From Zygnema cylindricum (lineage: Eukaryota; Streptophyta; Zygnematophyceae; Zygnematales; Zygnemataceae): DNA of 52,376 nucleotides. Shown in pieces: positions 1 to 11,605 of the stretch. The notes under the pieces are model-generated. The model saw nothing but the letters and a program-made list of their open reading frames with translations, ran no database searches and had not been told where the DNA came from. Numbering within the stretch: position 1 is the stretch's first letter; each line of letters begins with the position of its first letter. Where the stretch lies: positions 1 through 52,376 of the forward strand of contig JBBHKE010001223.1 in assembly GCA_037447655.1 (NCBI GenBank), read 5' to 3'. The position numbers and the translations under genes are program-made.

Positions 1-123
1 TAATTCACAAGAACCGTAATTAACGTCACGGATAAAATAGAATCAGTCACTGTATTTCGGGTATCAATGTCAAAATTTTGGGGCGCCGATATAGAGTACA
101 TAAGTCTAATAACGATTCACGGT
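1..123. mobile_element. Right end of a TA-family inverted-repeat element, cut by the window edge
   Basis: The stretch ends in AACGATTCACGGTG followed by TA. The same terminal signature closes complete elements of this family elsewhere in the window, for example at 6566 and 9402. A second, slightly changed copy of the terminus (GCGATTCGCGGTG) follows directly. The left part lies outside the window, so family membership rests on the terminus alone. Confidence 0.45.
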
Positions 124-2571
124 GTAGCGATTCGCGGTGCAGGGTTCAGCTCAGCAGTTGAATAATCCCGTAAATTGCGCGCGGCCGTAGCGTCATTTTT
201 AAATGCGGTAAACAAGTATTTTATGTCGTACTTTAAATTTAGGGTTTACGGTTCGGAAAATGGAGCAACATGGACCGCACGTACTCCACATAAGCAAAAT
301 ATTCAAAATAGTGTGGAGGGAATGGACGAACATGTTTTATAGAAATAAAACGGCTTCTCCAAGTCCACCCATTTGGTTTATCCTAAAAGACAAAACGAGC
401 TAAGAACTTTTGTCTCGGTTTTGGGCGGGGGGGGCTTTCCGGTTCATCATTTCTGGGGAAAACATGTACGAATATGAGCTGGCATCATTAGAATGAGAAC
501 ATGGCAATGTACGGAATGATTGGATCTGCTTTCCGCCAGTCGATGTCAGGGATCAATAGAATAATGCGACAGAGATTCTCTTGTTTCTATTGAAAAATCC
601 AAAGAAACATTTTAGCGCACATCAACAATTTTGTTTTGTCGAAGAAAGTGATCAAAAAACAAAGAATGGAGGATTTTTCCGTACAGGAAACGAATTCGTA
701 AAGCTCACGCAAGCAGCACCGACAGAATTTGAAATAGAATCCGCTGGTGCCTTGTACGAATTTTTTGTCTTTACCCGAAACTTTTGCCAATATGCAGAAG
801 CAGTGCAGCATCGAAACGCCCAAACATTCAAGTCAAGGGCCAAAATGACTGTCCGTACATAAATTTGACTGTCCGTACATAAATTTGAGGTAGAAAACAA
901 TTTAGTGCTGACGGTCAAACCAAAATGGTTAAGGCAAGTGTCTATTGTAACGGGAAAGTTAACGGACGCACGGGCACTTTTTTTAAAACCAAAAAATCGA
1001 CCAATAGAATCATGTTACTCGAAGCGCATTTCCATATACGACAAGTCTTAGCGAAGGGCCTTCCTGTACGAATGTACGATTTACATTTGTCCCTACTGTA
1101 CTTTCAGAGTTTCAGCACAGAAAATAACATTTGTAGTCTTTTCTAAGAATTCTTGTCGTACTATTTATATTTGTACAATTTGCATTGTTTTTTTTTCTTT
1201 AAAACTTTTTTCTGCCCGTGTTGCCCGCCTGCCAATCTCTGGATGGACCTGCTTCTGCTGACGTGTCTGAGATTCTGATCCGATTCTTTTCTGTCAGGAG
1301 ATTTGCAGATACGTTACGTCAAGGCGGCTGAGCAACGATTCTTTCTTATCACATCTATAATGGACGCTTTGGATTATACCGTACGCTGACGATGCGCATC
1401 GTGATCGCCGAAAGCATCGCGAGGTGAATGGAAGACCATATGCGCCAAAACTGTCAGTCCAATTTATGCGATAGCCGAATATAGTATGATGGTGGTGAGT
1501 CATCAGCATTGATAAAATGTACGATCTTAACTGGAAAAAGTACAATGTGAACAAAGAACAGCGTTCTTTCCTTAGGTTTTCTTATGCAATCTCGCGCCGG
1601 GAGATGAGGGGGACCAAAACGACAAAAATAAGGACACAAAATGAGTACAAACAAAAAAAAGTACATATAAGTTGTAGATTTTTTTTTTAAGTCTATGTAC
1701 AAGATATCTACATCCATCCAACCTGCTACCTTGCGTACACGTGGCGTTCAATCCAGTTCCGAATCATTACGTTCCAATCCCTTCATGCTTTGTCGTTTTC
1801 CGGCAAAGCTTTCACATTTTTGCGCAAAGCGTATCTTATTTCACAATCTTTCTACATTAAAAACGAATACGGGTTACGGATGGATCTACCGTACAGTACA
1901 CTACTTAAAAGTACAGCAACGAGCAAATCACTTCCGGCTTTGCCGGCTTTTGTTTGTAGAGACGGCGAATACTAATGATCCGCCGGATTTTACGAGGATG
2001 CCGCCAATTTGCGGCGAGATTGCATACTAAACCCCAAAAAGTAAAAATCTTCTCATATTGAATCTCGAACGTCCATTGCCTAAATTGTCAGATGCGTCTG
2101 CTTGGCATATCCGTATTTCCGGCGAATCCGGCATATTCGGCGAAAGCCAGAAAAAAGTTAAAAAACCACCGGCGCCGTGACATTTGAGCACGAAATGTGT
2201 ATTACTATATTTGGTACGAATATTGTGGGAAGTAGTCCGAGAGTCAGTTGCAAATCTACTGTAGCTCTTCTGACATCGTTGACTCGCGTCAACCTTTACT
2301 GCCAACGTGTTATAGTGTGGATTATTTACTTTAAACCGCCTTTGCCTTCCTTTTTTCTTTGCCTTCCGTTCGATAATTAATTAACTACAAAATCAAGAAC
2401 TGTCGAAACGCAGCATGTCATAAGTCTTCCATTTTTGTCGTATTATGCAAGACTTCCGGAACCTTCAAAATGCAAACAGACTAACAGAGTAAAAGTGTTC
2501 ACACGTGTGGCTTCAGTAGCCAGTACTATAACGGTATGACCTCAGAATTTGTACAATAAAAAAAAGTACAG
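124..2571. other. No gene recognised; repeat-like DNA
   Basis: No open reading frame here looks like a conserved protein; the few short ones overlap on both strands and have no family motifs. The DNA is rich in the tetramer GTAC, as are the transposon-like parts of the window, so this is probably old mobile-element sequence whose ends I could not pair. It contains a perfect 20-bp tandem duplication at 847-886. Confidence 0.4.
847..886. repeat. Perfect 20-bp tandem duplication
   Basis: The unit GACTGTCCGTACATAAATTT occurs twice head to tail (847-866 and 867-886) with no mismatch. It looks like a recent slippage or repair duplication. Confidence 0.85.
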
Positions 2572-2574
2572 TTA

Positions 2575-3277
2575 GGGTAAGGTTCCATTACGGGAAAAAT
2601 GCCGTTGTCTACTGAAAGCCGTACTCTTTCGTACTGTACAGTACCGTACCAAAAAAAATAAAATGTCAGAAAAAAAAGCCTACTGAATGAGGAATTTGAT
2701 TCTCCACGTTTATGGGCGTAAACGTGGACCGTCGGATGCATAATCGGATACGCCGTCGTCTGACACTTCCAGTTCCCAACAAGTGACCCGGAGTAGGTCA
2801 ATTCTTAGCGCCTGAACGAATAGCATCGTGCCTCGTGGGAAAGTGAACAAATATCCACGACGACCGCGCGACCAGTTGGGTACACGTCGCATATGACATG
2901 TGCCTTCCGCCAGGGAGGATGCGAGGCCACCGGAAGACGCGAAAAAATCTTTGACGGAGGATATTGTTTCACGCGAACCACTAACCACTTTGACATTTTC
3001 GTACGCTTTTACAAATCTTAAGTTTCGTCCGCTCGTACAGATTTGATTCAATACGTCGTACGAGTCACTTTTTACCTTCGGTGGTACGAATACGTGGTCA
3101 CAATTTGCTGCCAGAGATTCTCTGAAGATTACCAGAATCCTATTCTTTTATTAAGTAGCCAAATCAAAGTGTGCCACGCAAAAACAAATGTCGGTTACTG
3201 ACCCGACACAAATGGAACGGTCGGTTCAGTAAACGAATTTTTGATGTTTACAGAGACCGCCTAATGGAACAACGCTC
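2575..3277. mobile_element. Harbinger-like non-autonomous element, about 0.7 kb
   Basis: The left end GGGTAAGGTTCCATTA and the right end (reverse complement GAGCGTTGTTCCATTAG) form imperfect terminal inverted repeats. The element is flanked by TTA at 2572-2574 and 3278-3280. A 3-bp TTA/TAA duplication with G-rich termini is typical of PIF/Harbinger. No transposase frame is present. The interior is related in inverted orientation to the element at 15072-15762. Confidence 0.75.
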
Positions 3278-3631
3278 TTAGGGTACTTTTTGTACAATTG
3301 ATGTGATTGCTCGCAGTAACGCCATTTGTCAATCATTATATAACAGACAAGCGTCAAAACTGGGATTTAAAGGATTTAACAATCTTGAGCCTTCCAAATA
3401 GATAACTAATTTGTAAGAAGAAGTGCATATAAAGTTATATATTATGTAAGCCTTTAACATTTTTTTAGGATAAATCTTGACCGTCCATTTTCTCAAGAAT
3501 AGTTGCTAACTTGCTATCTTTTTAGAAAGAAACAAAGGTTGTTGACTTCTTTGCACCCCATTTTTTTGAAATGTTTAACAACTTGTGAATGTACTTGTCT
3601 GTTATTCAATACGCGATTACTGTAGTTACTA
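3278..3631. other. Short gene-free spacer
   Basis: AT-rich sequence between two transposon-like elements. I see no coding frame, RNA gene or paired repeat ends in it. Confidence 0.4.
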
Positions 3632-3851
3632 CACCGTGTATCGCTATTAGTGTTAATGTTTTTTTTTTGCCACTTAAAACATCTTTTCTCCGTACACACT
3701 TGTCGGATTCTCACACGGAGACCGCCAATCGGAAAGTGATGATCTTGGCCTTCAATCGCAACCGTTAGATCCATATTCCGACAAGCTTGTACAGATAAAA
3801 TATGTTTTAATTGGCGAAAAAAAACATTAACATTAATAGCGATACACGGTG
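3632..3851. mobile_element. 220-bp TA-flanked MITE (short family)
   Basis: The ends CACCGTGTATCGCTATTAG and its near-perfect reverse complement bracket the element, with TA on each side (3630-3631 and 3852-3853), as in Stowaway/mariner-type MITEs. A second inner inverted pair (ACTTAAAACAT...TCTCCGTAC versus its complement) is shared with relatives at 9405, 17239, 17748 and 36155. It is far too short to encode a transposase. Several ORF fragments inside it are by-products of the inverted repeats. Confidence 0.8.
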
Positions 3852-3853
3852 TA

Positions 3854-4019
3854 GTTACTGCTAACAATAATAGTATTTCTATAAAAAAAAATGTACGAAT
3901 AGTACGATTCTATGTACGATTATGGAGTTTCCTGGATTGTGACGTCATATATGGCAGGTATATGTAATTACTAATTACCTTACATTTCCTTACCCTTTTT
4001 TTTTTCTTTGATTTTAAGT
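3854..4019. other. Spacer, no gene
   Basis: AT-rich sequence between two insertions, with no recognisable content. Confidence 0.4.
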
Positions 4020-4027
4020 CTTGTAAG

Positions 4028-4450
4028 TAGTGTTGGGTATCGGGTTAATTCATATCGCGATAATTTTGATATTCGATATATCGAATATCGATCGAGCAGA
4101 TTCCTCTATATATCGTACCAGGACCAACATAAATTATCGCGATATATATCGCAAAAAATGGGTGTCCATACAGTCATTGTACGGAAAATCGTACGGATAT
4201 CCCCCCCCCCCCCCCCCCCCCTCCCCCCACTGAGCGCGCGGGGGGAGGGGGGGGAGGGGGGTTTGGGTTTTGGGGAAAAAAATGAAAATTTTCTCTTTTT
4301 TTTGTGGTTCGGTATATCGGCGATGCGATATATCGGCGATATATCGCGATGATTTGGTTCTCAATATATCGAAGCGATATATCGAATATCGGGTACCTAA
4401 AATTCGATATATATCGAATATCGGCAAAAGGTCCTCGATACCCAACACTA
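4028..4450. mobile_element. hAT-like non-autonomous element, 423 bp
   Basis: The terminal inverted repeats begin TAGTGTTGGGTATCG and end CGATACCCAACACTA. An 8-bp direct repeat CTTGTAAG flanks them (4020-4027 and 4451-4458), the duplication length of the hAT superfamily. The subterminal zones are packed with palindromic CGATATATCG-type words, a common arrangement of transposase-binding repeats. A C-run/G-run inverted pair sits in the middle. There is no transposase, so movement would need an enzyme supplied elsewhere. Confidence 0.88.
4201..4262. repeat. Poly-C / poly-G inverted pair
   Basis: About 22 C residues and a C-rich continuation face a G-rich arm across a GC-rich centre (TGAGCGCGCG). 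The DNA could form a very stable hairpin, a G-quadruplex or an i-motif. It lies at the centre of the hAT-like element. Confidence 0.8.
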
Positions 4451-4458
4451 CTTGTAAG

Positions 4459-4950
4459 ATACGCAATCATTGGGAGGCGTATGAAATACTGTGGTTGGAC
4501 AGTTTCTGTGATATCGAATTGAAGTCAAGGCGGTTTGAATAAATGATTCAGATGGTGACACGTGGAACGTAAAATACTGACGATAACTGCCAGCTGTTCA
4601 AACCGTCAACAGAGTGATCATTCAAATTGACTTTGGAACTTTCCTCAAATTTCGTACGCTAATACGTCACGCGCTCCTGGTCACGTAAAAAAAATGGTCA
4701 TCTAGAGGTACGGAAAGGTACGGTTTTACTGTTTGTTTCCGCCGTTCCGATGTCAAAATGACGTGGCGCTCGAGGCTGGATGCTGACAAAGGTATGAGCG
4801 GATTTCCGTTTAAGTTGGCCGATTACGCCGAATACGCCAGATACGCCGGATACGCCGATTTACACTATTTTGGCACTATTTTGTGGCAAGATTGCCATGT
4901 AAAATCCTATAGAATTGCTAATCGCAGAGACGAATTTTGGTGCGCGCAGG
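4459..4950. other. Spacer, no gene
   Basis: Contains a 69-codon frame (4758-4967) dominated by a short GCCGNATACGCCNGATACG-like repeat around 4820-4850. No conserved protein features are visible. Confidence 0.35.
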
Positions 4951-4952
4951 TA

Positions 4953-6566
4953 CACCGCGAATCGTAATTAGAGTAAATTACTCTAATTCATAGTTCAAAA
5001 GTAGGCGTTTTTATGGTAGGCCTTTGGTCGGCGCCTCTATCGTAAGTTGTGTTATGGGCTTTTCATGTGATCTTCTTAGATCGCTACTGTACTTTGATCG
5101 GCGACCATCCAATCGTCCGAATCAAATGGTGTAAATAATTTTTTTTGGTCCGAATGTTTTAATTGGTCCAATTTTTGTTCCGAATGTTTTATTTGGTCCG
5201 AATAGGTCCGAATACAACATGGGTCTTACAGTCATATTGTATGTTTTGCATACAATAGGCAGATTGTATGGGCCTACTTTCACCTACTTTCATAGTTGTT
5301 CACGGCGATTAGTGCGAACGTACCGTACGTGACGAATTATACGTAACAAACGCATTGAACCTTTTGATCAAATCGCAAAAAATCGTTAATGAATTTCCTT
5401 CCGTACTGTTCCGTACATAAAAAAACAAAAAACTATTACATATAACGCAGTTTGCAAGTTTTTCGCGTTAAATGAGCGGTAAGAAAATAAACTGTTTATA
5501 TTTTTATCACAAAGATTTTTGGTAAAGGAATGATCTACTAAATGGTAGCCCTGTCGTCCACCTTAACATATGCTACAGAAAGATTGTACCCGGGTTCGAA
5601 TGTTATCAAGATAATTTTTTTAGCAATTTCGTCTCTGTTCCATGGCGTCTTCTTTCAAAAAAAAATGAAGAAGACGCCCGTACAAATTTCAAACTGAATG
5701 CGCGAAATTATTGTGACGTCCAACGTCTCTTTTCGAAAATGTCCGTACATTTTCGATTATATAACGCTATTTAAGTACGTGGACCATAATTTGCCACGTC
5801 TCAGGTACTAAATTAGAATCAATAACGCTAATTGTTTTTTGACGCTATTTAATCCTTGACTCTAATAGCGATTGGCGGTGTACTGTACTTTGATCAGCGA
5901 CCATCCAATCGTCCGAATCAAATGGTATAAATAATTTTTTTTGGTACGAATGTTTTAATTGGTCCAATTTTTGTTCCGAATGTTTTATTTGGTCCGAATA
6001 GGTCCGAATACAACATGGGTCTTACAGTCATATTGTATGTTTTGCATACAATAGGGAGATTGTATGGGCCTACTTTCACCTACTTTTGAACTATGCTCTA
6101 ATTCGGTTGCTCGAAATTTATAATTTATCACATGAAATAGAGTAAATGATTCTAGTTTTTACATGATTCTATTTAAGGTAAAGTTTAATTAGCGTTTTTT
6201 ATTCTAATATAGGTTCATTTTAAATAGTGTGGATTACGACGACCTCCGACCATGCAAAATTATACTTTATTAAGTAAAAAAGTACGAATAATGGTTTAAT
6301 ACAGGCCGTTATTATGTAACTGCGTTTTAACAAACCGCGTAGTGCAAACGTCATAGTGACGATAAACTGTACGTTTTGCCAAATTCTGTACGAAAATCTT
6401 ATTTACAATAGAGGATATTAGCGTGCCAAAATAGAGTACTTCAATAACTTAGAGTAAACTTCATAGTTGAAGCAAATATATCACACAAATTTGCGTTCAT
6501 TACTATAATTTTGTTTTTAGTTTTTGTACTCTAATTTTTTCATTACTCTAATTACGATTCGCGGTG
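4953..6566. mobile_element. TA-family element split by a nested hAT-like insertion
   Basis: The left end CACCGCGAATCGTAATTAG and right end CTAATTACGATTCGCGGTG are inverted repeats flanked by TA (4951-4952, 6567-6568). Removing the insertion at 4989-6095 together with one 8-bp duplicate leaves about 0.5 kb, the same size as the uninterrupted relative at 39003-39502. This suggests a non-autonomous Tc1/mariner-like family with a TA target. Confidence 0.82.
4989..6095. mobile_element. Second hAT-like family (CATAGTTCAAAAGTAGG ends), enlarged copy
   Basis: The ends CATAGTTCAAAAGTAGG and CCTACTTTTGAACTATG are perfect inverted repeats. CTCTAATT is repeated on both sides (4981-4988 and 6096-6103), an 8-bp target duplication. 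The compact relative at 18864-19139 is 276 bp; this copy is four times longer because a roughly 215-bp internal segment occurs twice (about 5085-5305 and 5880-6095) around a block that ends like a TA-family element (GCGATTGGCGGTG, then TA at about 5880). No coding frame is present. Confidence 0.82.
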
Positions 6567-6569
6567 TAG

Positions 6570-7202
6570 TTGTCATAAATTGTACATTTGAAGTACAATT
6601 TCGTACAAGCTACGTACCTTTGAGTTCAGATTTGACGCTCAATCCGTAGAACAACTTTGACTGGCGAAATATTGTAACGGCGGTTAAAAACTGTCGCGCT
6701 TGCGAACGTCAACCGTCATGAAAAAAAAACAATTCACACAGCCGACGCAAGTTTACTGTAACAAAACAGAGGCACCCACATATAAATAAAATGGTTGCGC
6801 GCAAGTAGTTACTCACTTCACTTGAGCTCCACTGTGAAAGCACACACCAACAATGTGAATCAATGTGAAATACTTATTCAATGTAATAATGTTGATTCGT
6901 AAATAGTGTGGCAGAATCAATGTGAAATACGTTTTCAATGTAGGACTGTTGATTCGTAAATAGTGTGGCTTCATTTGGTCGCGCGTGACGACGCGTCATT
7001 TTAGTTTCATTGATATTTATACGCGGGTGCGCTTTTATATTTTGTACGAAGTTTATTTCGTTTCGTCTGAGTTTATATATGTACGTCGTCCTTTAATTTG
7101 TGTCCAAGTTCAGCGTAACGGTTCGCGATTAGATTCCATTTTTGCGGCTAAGTCAAATGTCGATGTGTGCTTTCAAATTAGAGCTCGCGTGAAGTGAGTA
7201 AC
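6570..7202. mobile_element. Dispersed repeat, unclassified family
   Basis: The first 270 bp are clearly related to 48640-48925 and, inverted, to 50990-51370; all three share the block GTCGCGCTTGCGAACGTC. No clean terminal repeats were found. A 57-bp tandem duplication lies at 6857-6970. The 70-codon frame at 6985-7197 has no recognisable features. Confidence 0.5.
6857..6970. repeat. 57-bp tandem duplication
   Basis: The unit starts GAATCAATGTGAAATAC and ends GATTCGTAAATAGTGTGGC. The two copies start at 6857 and 6914 and differ at several positions. Confidence 0.75.
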
Positions 7203-7516
7203 TACACCGCGAATCGTTATTAGTGTCAAATTTTAAATAGTGTTGAATAAAATTTACCGTAATTGATGCTAATAAAGAATTTGATTTTTTTTCAAAAATA
7301 AGGTGTATTCTAATTTTGGCGTTTATTATAATTTGGGAAAAGCAAAAATGGAATTTTCACCGTACCATTATACACATTAATATAAGTATCCGTACAAAAT
7401 ATTAGAAATCGTACGTCAACACGAAATTAAAATATTTGTACATGCTATACTAATTTACGTGTCAAACTAATCCCGTTTTTTTAAGCGCACGTTCTTATGC
7501 GTGCGCGTCTGATTTA

Positions 7517-8126
7517 GGGTGAAGTTCCATCAAGCGAAAAGTGGCGTAGTTTACAGAAATCCGCGACTCTCCGTACCAAATCGTACCACCTATTTTATTT
7601 TTATACAAAAAACGACATTACACAAAATCTTGCCGATATTCTATGAAGTTCTTGGAGGTAATACTGGCCGTCGGATGTTCATCTGCGAGGAGTTCGCTTC
7701 ATTTTTCTCTGTAACTGTCAACCCACCTCGAGGAGGTGGGTTGGCAAATACAACAAAAAATAATTTGTGACATGTTGGACGATTAAGCTACGTGTCATGA
7801 TGGAAAACCGACGAAAAATCTTAAGATTTGCACATGACACGCGCTTTCCAAAATACAACCGAAAATAAAAAGGAAATTTTGTAACATTCCTTCGTCAAGC
7901 TATTTTCGATAACTTTTGTTCGTCACACTATTTCTCTCAAAGGACTTTCGTTATGTTCGAAAACAAAAAACCCTAAAAAATGAGTTGGCGTACAAACTGG
8001 CGTCTGCAAAAAATATAAAAGTTCACGCATGTACATGGTACGCAAGTGAAGATTTGAAGTTAAGCTTGTCGGTGCTAAAAAATTGAAGTTATTAACTATC
8101 TGCGTGGCGCCACTGGAACTTCACCC
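7517..8126. mobile_element. Harbinger-like non-autonomous element, 610 bp
   Basis: Inverted ends GGGTGAAGTTCC / GGAACTTCACCC are flanked by TTA (7514-7516, 8127-8129). A central palindrome lies at 7719-7743. Relatives are at 13125-15068 (split by an LTR) and 37767-38675. No transposase frame is present. Confidence 0.82.
7719..7743. repeat. Perfect hairpin, 11-bp arms and 3-nt loop
   Basis: The arms CAACCCACCTC and GAGGTGGGTTG enclose GAG. It sits at the same place in the element as the longer hairpin of the relative at 38437-38487. Confidence 0.9.
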
Positions 8127-8206
8127 TTAATTCATTTTTTGTAAATTTTCACTTGAAAAGGTACAGTTATGTACGGTGTGACATCGACCATACACCACAC
8201 TATTTA

Positions 8207-9246
8207 TGAAACGTTGTGTCCTCCATTAGACTATGGAGTACAACAAGCCTCTAGATACTTGTTAACTAACCCACTTTCAATGGCAACCATTTCAACCCAA
8301 GCAAACAAGCAGACAATCTTACTGCACCCCTGTGCAGCCTAGACGCCCCTGAGTCCGTAAGAAAAAGAATCTCTGGAAACGCCCAACCAGGCAATAAGTT
8401 ATAAGCCGACAAAAATAGCCAATTTATACAGCCTCTCAAAGAGAGAGAAGACCATCTACCAGATTTTTGTAAGTCCTAGCTCCCTCTCACAACCCCTATC
8501 TACTAACTGTACGAACCAATCAGAATACTGTACAGTACATAAAAGTACTACTGCGGATGTACTTTTTGTACGACCTTTGTACAACAAGGCCATTAAGCGG
8601 CCGCGTGTCCATTTTCCACTCGTCCGTTTGTTCCTCGGAATTCCCGCGATGGAATGTTATCTCTCCACGTGGCGCCAAGTCATGCCACGTCACTAAATGC
8701 CAAAGTGACCATTCCGAGATTTCGGCGATGATGTGCGCCGTTGGATTTTACTCGAAATGCAATCTGAGCCGTTATAAATACTTGCGCGATATTTGTTTCA
8801 CTGTCGAAACAAAATGGGCGGTATCTGTTTTAAAGTAATATCGTACTTTGTACTTTATAAAACTGTATCTATGCATTCCATATAGAGTTTCAGTTAAATG
8901 AATTTGTTCCCTCCTAAATACATATATATTTATCACATACTATAGCATGTAGCATTGGTCCTAGTCTAATAGGATAAAGCTGACCGCTATCGGCCAACTT
9001 GACGAACGGCACGTACCGGGATCAAAACCTGAGTCCGTCAGGTATATTTTTAGTAACCTACTAAAAATAACTGCCTGTTGATCTAGGGCAGCCATGGATC
9101 AACCACCCTCTCTATCCTTCAGTGACTACAACAAGTATGGGGGCTAGAGAGAGGAGGTGGAGGCCGGCTGTACGTCCTTTTCTTTTCCTTTTATACTAAC
9201 ATATATAAACCTAGAAAATACTCTAGAAAATCTATTAATTTCAACA
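8207..9246 (+). mobile_element. Solo LTR, 1040 bp
   Basis: The element starts TGAAACG and ends TTTCAACA, so it has the TG...CA termini of an LTR. The 5-bp sequence ATTTA repeats on both sides (8202-8206 and 9247-9251), the duplication size of most LTR retrotransposons. Its sequence is related along its length to the inverted copy at 13596-14806, and its last 170 bp to 22560-22731. No internal retrotransposon domain adjoins it, so it is best read as a solo LTR left by recombination. The strand is defined only relative to the TG...CA reading shared with the second copy. A tRNA-promoter-like pair (TAGTCTAATAGG near 8962, GGATCAAAACC near 9019) lies inside and may be coincidence. Confidence 0.82.
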
Positions 9247-9404
9247 ATTTATATTTTATTGTACTTTCAGGCTTTACTTTATTTTGTACGGTACCTTAAT
9301 TAACGTCAAGTAAAAATTAAAATCATGTATCCTATTTGAAAAAAAAATCAAAATTTTAAGAACCCGAATTAGTGACTTTGACACTAATAACGATTCGCGG
9401 TGTA

Positions 9405-9606
9405 TTAGGGTTAATGTTTTTGTTGCCACTTAAAACATATTTTATCTGCACATAGACGTCCGATTGTAGATCTGACGGTTGCGATCGGAAGGTACAATTC
9501 TTAGCCTCTTAGTGGCGGTTTCAAATTGAAAATCGGACAAGTGTGTACGGAGAAAATATGTTTTAAGTGGAAACAAAATTATTAACACTAATAACGATAC
9601 ACGGTG
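9405..9606. mobile_element. Short-family TA MITE with a damaged left end
   Basis: The right end CTAATAACGATACACGGTG is followed by TA. The left end, TTAGGGTTAATG, directly abuts the right TA of the preceding element and has lost its first bases. The internal inverted motifs match the complete copy at 3632-3851. Confidence 0.65.
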
Positions 9607-10801
9607 TACTGTACTTGAGAGTACATACTATTTATGCAGTCACGAAGCCACGCCAAACGGGGATGGTTTCCCTTCAAATAGCATAAAACCACCAAGCTGT
9701 TTAACTAGCCTAGCATGTTTGACTAGCATAGCATGGGATATGGTTGTCTATCGTATCACAATCGAATTGCCGAATCCTATCGAGAACCACAGATGTATAT
9801 CGTCTTAAGTACGTAGTCTGCCGATGCATCGCTACGCAATTGAAAGTGATACGCAAAAGAACTATACGTCTAGAAGGGCTTTGCATTTTTTGTTGTAAAG
9901 TTGTGCCGATGGCTCGAGGCTTTACATTTATCGCTCGCATCGAGTGCTAACAACAAAGACTAATGCCACGTGATGATCCACATTACCAAGTGTTTTTACT
10001 GTGCACAAAGTAGACTTTGCTATTGTGGTTTTACAGTTAGGTCAAACGTTAAATTTGATATGCTCCCAATAAAATGAGGCATGAAATCATGTAACGACTT
10101 CAAGAAATCCGAGAAGTTTTACATATTTGAAAAGCACATCAAACAATGTTGCGATCCTTCAAACTGTCGTTGATTTGTTACAATTATAACCCTACATTGT
10201 AATAAGCAATACTTGTTATCAATATTATATAAAGATTATACATTAGAAAATTGAACACATAAATATAAACATTTTAACACGACATAACGAAGAGAGAAAT
10301 CCACAATCTCCTTGAAACAACTTAAACAAGCATAATCAAAAACTCCTCATCGTCATCAAAACCGAAATACGTATTTATAACTTGTGTGTGTTTAATTATT
10401 TACTTATTTAATTGTCATAATCCACAACATGTTCCATTTTTAACACCTACTAGTACGTAGTATATTGATTTTTATTTTTAAGCGGTTAAAAAATGCATAC
10501 TTAGTCGCATAGGTACGTTTGTTATATTCAAGCTCAATAAACTTATAACAAAAACCAAGGAAGCTTTTTTTTGTAAAGACTTAGAATTAAATAGAAAGTC
10601 ATGAAAGTGACAACCACTAATTTCAAATGGATTAAAAAGATAACTTGTAGTTAAAGTTGAACACATCAGATTTGCACACGTATGTAATTTGCTGAATATA
10701 GGAATGCGAATCACCCACACCCCATCAACTTCATATATTGTTGTACGTGTTGTTAACATATACAACAGAGAACACGGTAAATTGAAACTATTTAAACGTA
10801 A

Positions 10802-10806
<5 letters not shown>

Positions 10807-10841
<35 letters not shown>
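10807..10841. repeat. (TA)n microsatellite
   Basis: About 17 uninterrupted TA units in otherwise AT-rich DNA. Confidence 0.95.
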
Positions 10842-10844
<3 letters not shown>

Positions 10845-11281
10845 TGTAAGTGTAACAACGACGACAAAATCACACACATTTGTGCGGTACAACAAATGAT
10901 ATAACATAAAAAGAGTATCATCGAACTATGCATACAATCTTATCATAAAAAAAACAAAACAAAAATCCATCAACATTAGTGCATGAGGTTATGAGAATAA
11001 CAAAACCAATGAAAGATTTCCTTAACTTTTGATTAAAACAAAAACTAATCTGCGCCTTTTGTGAATACCCGTGATTTTAACAGTTATACGAACATCGCAA
11101 ATATTTAATTAAATTAGACAGCGAGGCAAATGATCTACAAAAAATTGAGCTGGTTATTAAATTGTTTGTTTATCGTTTTACGGTGGTGGCTGTTATGAGT
11201 GGTTTAATACCGTCACCCGTAAAAATATGTCGATGACATCGTCTTGATTACACATGCGTTTCTAACGTAGTGAATGGATGT

Positions 11282-11605
11282 ATGTCCCCTCCCTTCCTCT
11301 CTTTATCCCTCCTTCCCTCTTTTTTCTTTCCATCCCTCTTTTCATTTCCTCACTCTAACGTTCCCTTCCTCCCTCTCTCTCGTCCCCCCTCCCTTTTTCT
11401 TTTCCCCACCCGTTTATGTCTCCTCTCCTTCCCTCCCTTTTTTTTCCTTCCCTCTCTTCCCCACCTTACCTCCTCTCTACCTCCCTCTCTCCTCTCTCTT
11501 TTGTCCCTCCCTCCCTAACCCTCACCCCCCTCTCTTCTCTCCCCACCTCCCTCCTATTTTCCCTCCCCCTACCCACCCCTTTATTTTGTTGTCTTCCCTA
11601 CCTTT
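11282..11605. repeat. C/T-rich tract
   Basis: About 320 bp of almost pure pyrimidine on the plus strand, made of CCCTCC, TTCCCTCC and similar words. It resembles tracts in the introns and flanks of the genes further right. Overlapping proline/serine/leucine-rich frames here are products of base composition. Confidence 0.85.

Larger units (their letters stand above)
7205..9402. mobile_element. TA-family element carrying two nested insertions
   Basis: The outer ends are inverted repeats beginning CACCGCGAATCGTTATTAG and match for about 26 bp. TA flanks both sides (7203-7204, 9403-9404). Inside sit a Harbinger-like element (7517-8126) and a solo LTR (8207-9246), each with its own target duplication. 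Subtracting both leaves about 0.54 kb, the normal size of the family, so the order of insertion is clear: outer element first, the other two later. Confidence 0.8.

Noticed and set aside
5560-5615. Possible tRNA gene around CCCGGGTTCGAATG
   Set aside because: A B-box-like word is present, but no acceptor-stem pairing or anticodon arm could be drawn around it.
8941-9235. tRNA-derived SINE
   Set aside because: Box A/B-like words exist, but alignment with the copy at 13596-14806 extends about 1 kb and ends in TG...CA with 5-bp duplications, which fits an LTR better.
10478-10933. 151-codon minus-strand frame
   Set aside because: A third of it is the (TA)n microsatellite (Tyr-Ile repeat). The rest has no conserved feature.
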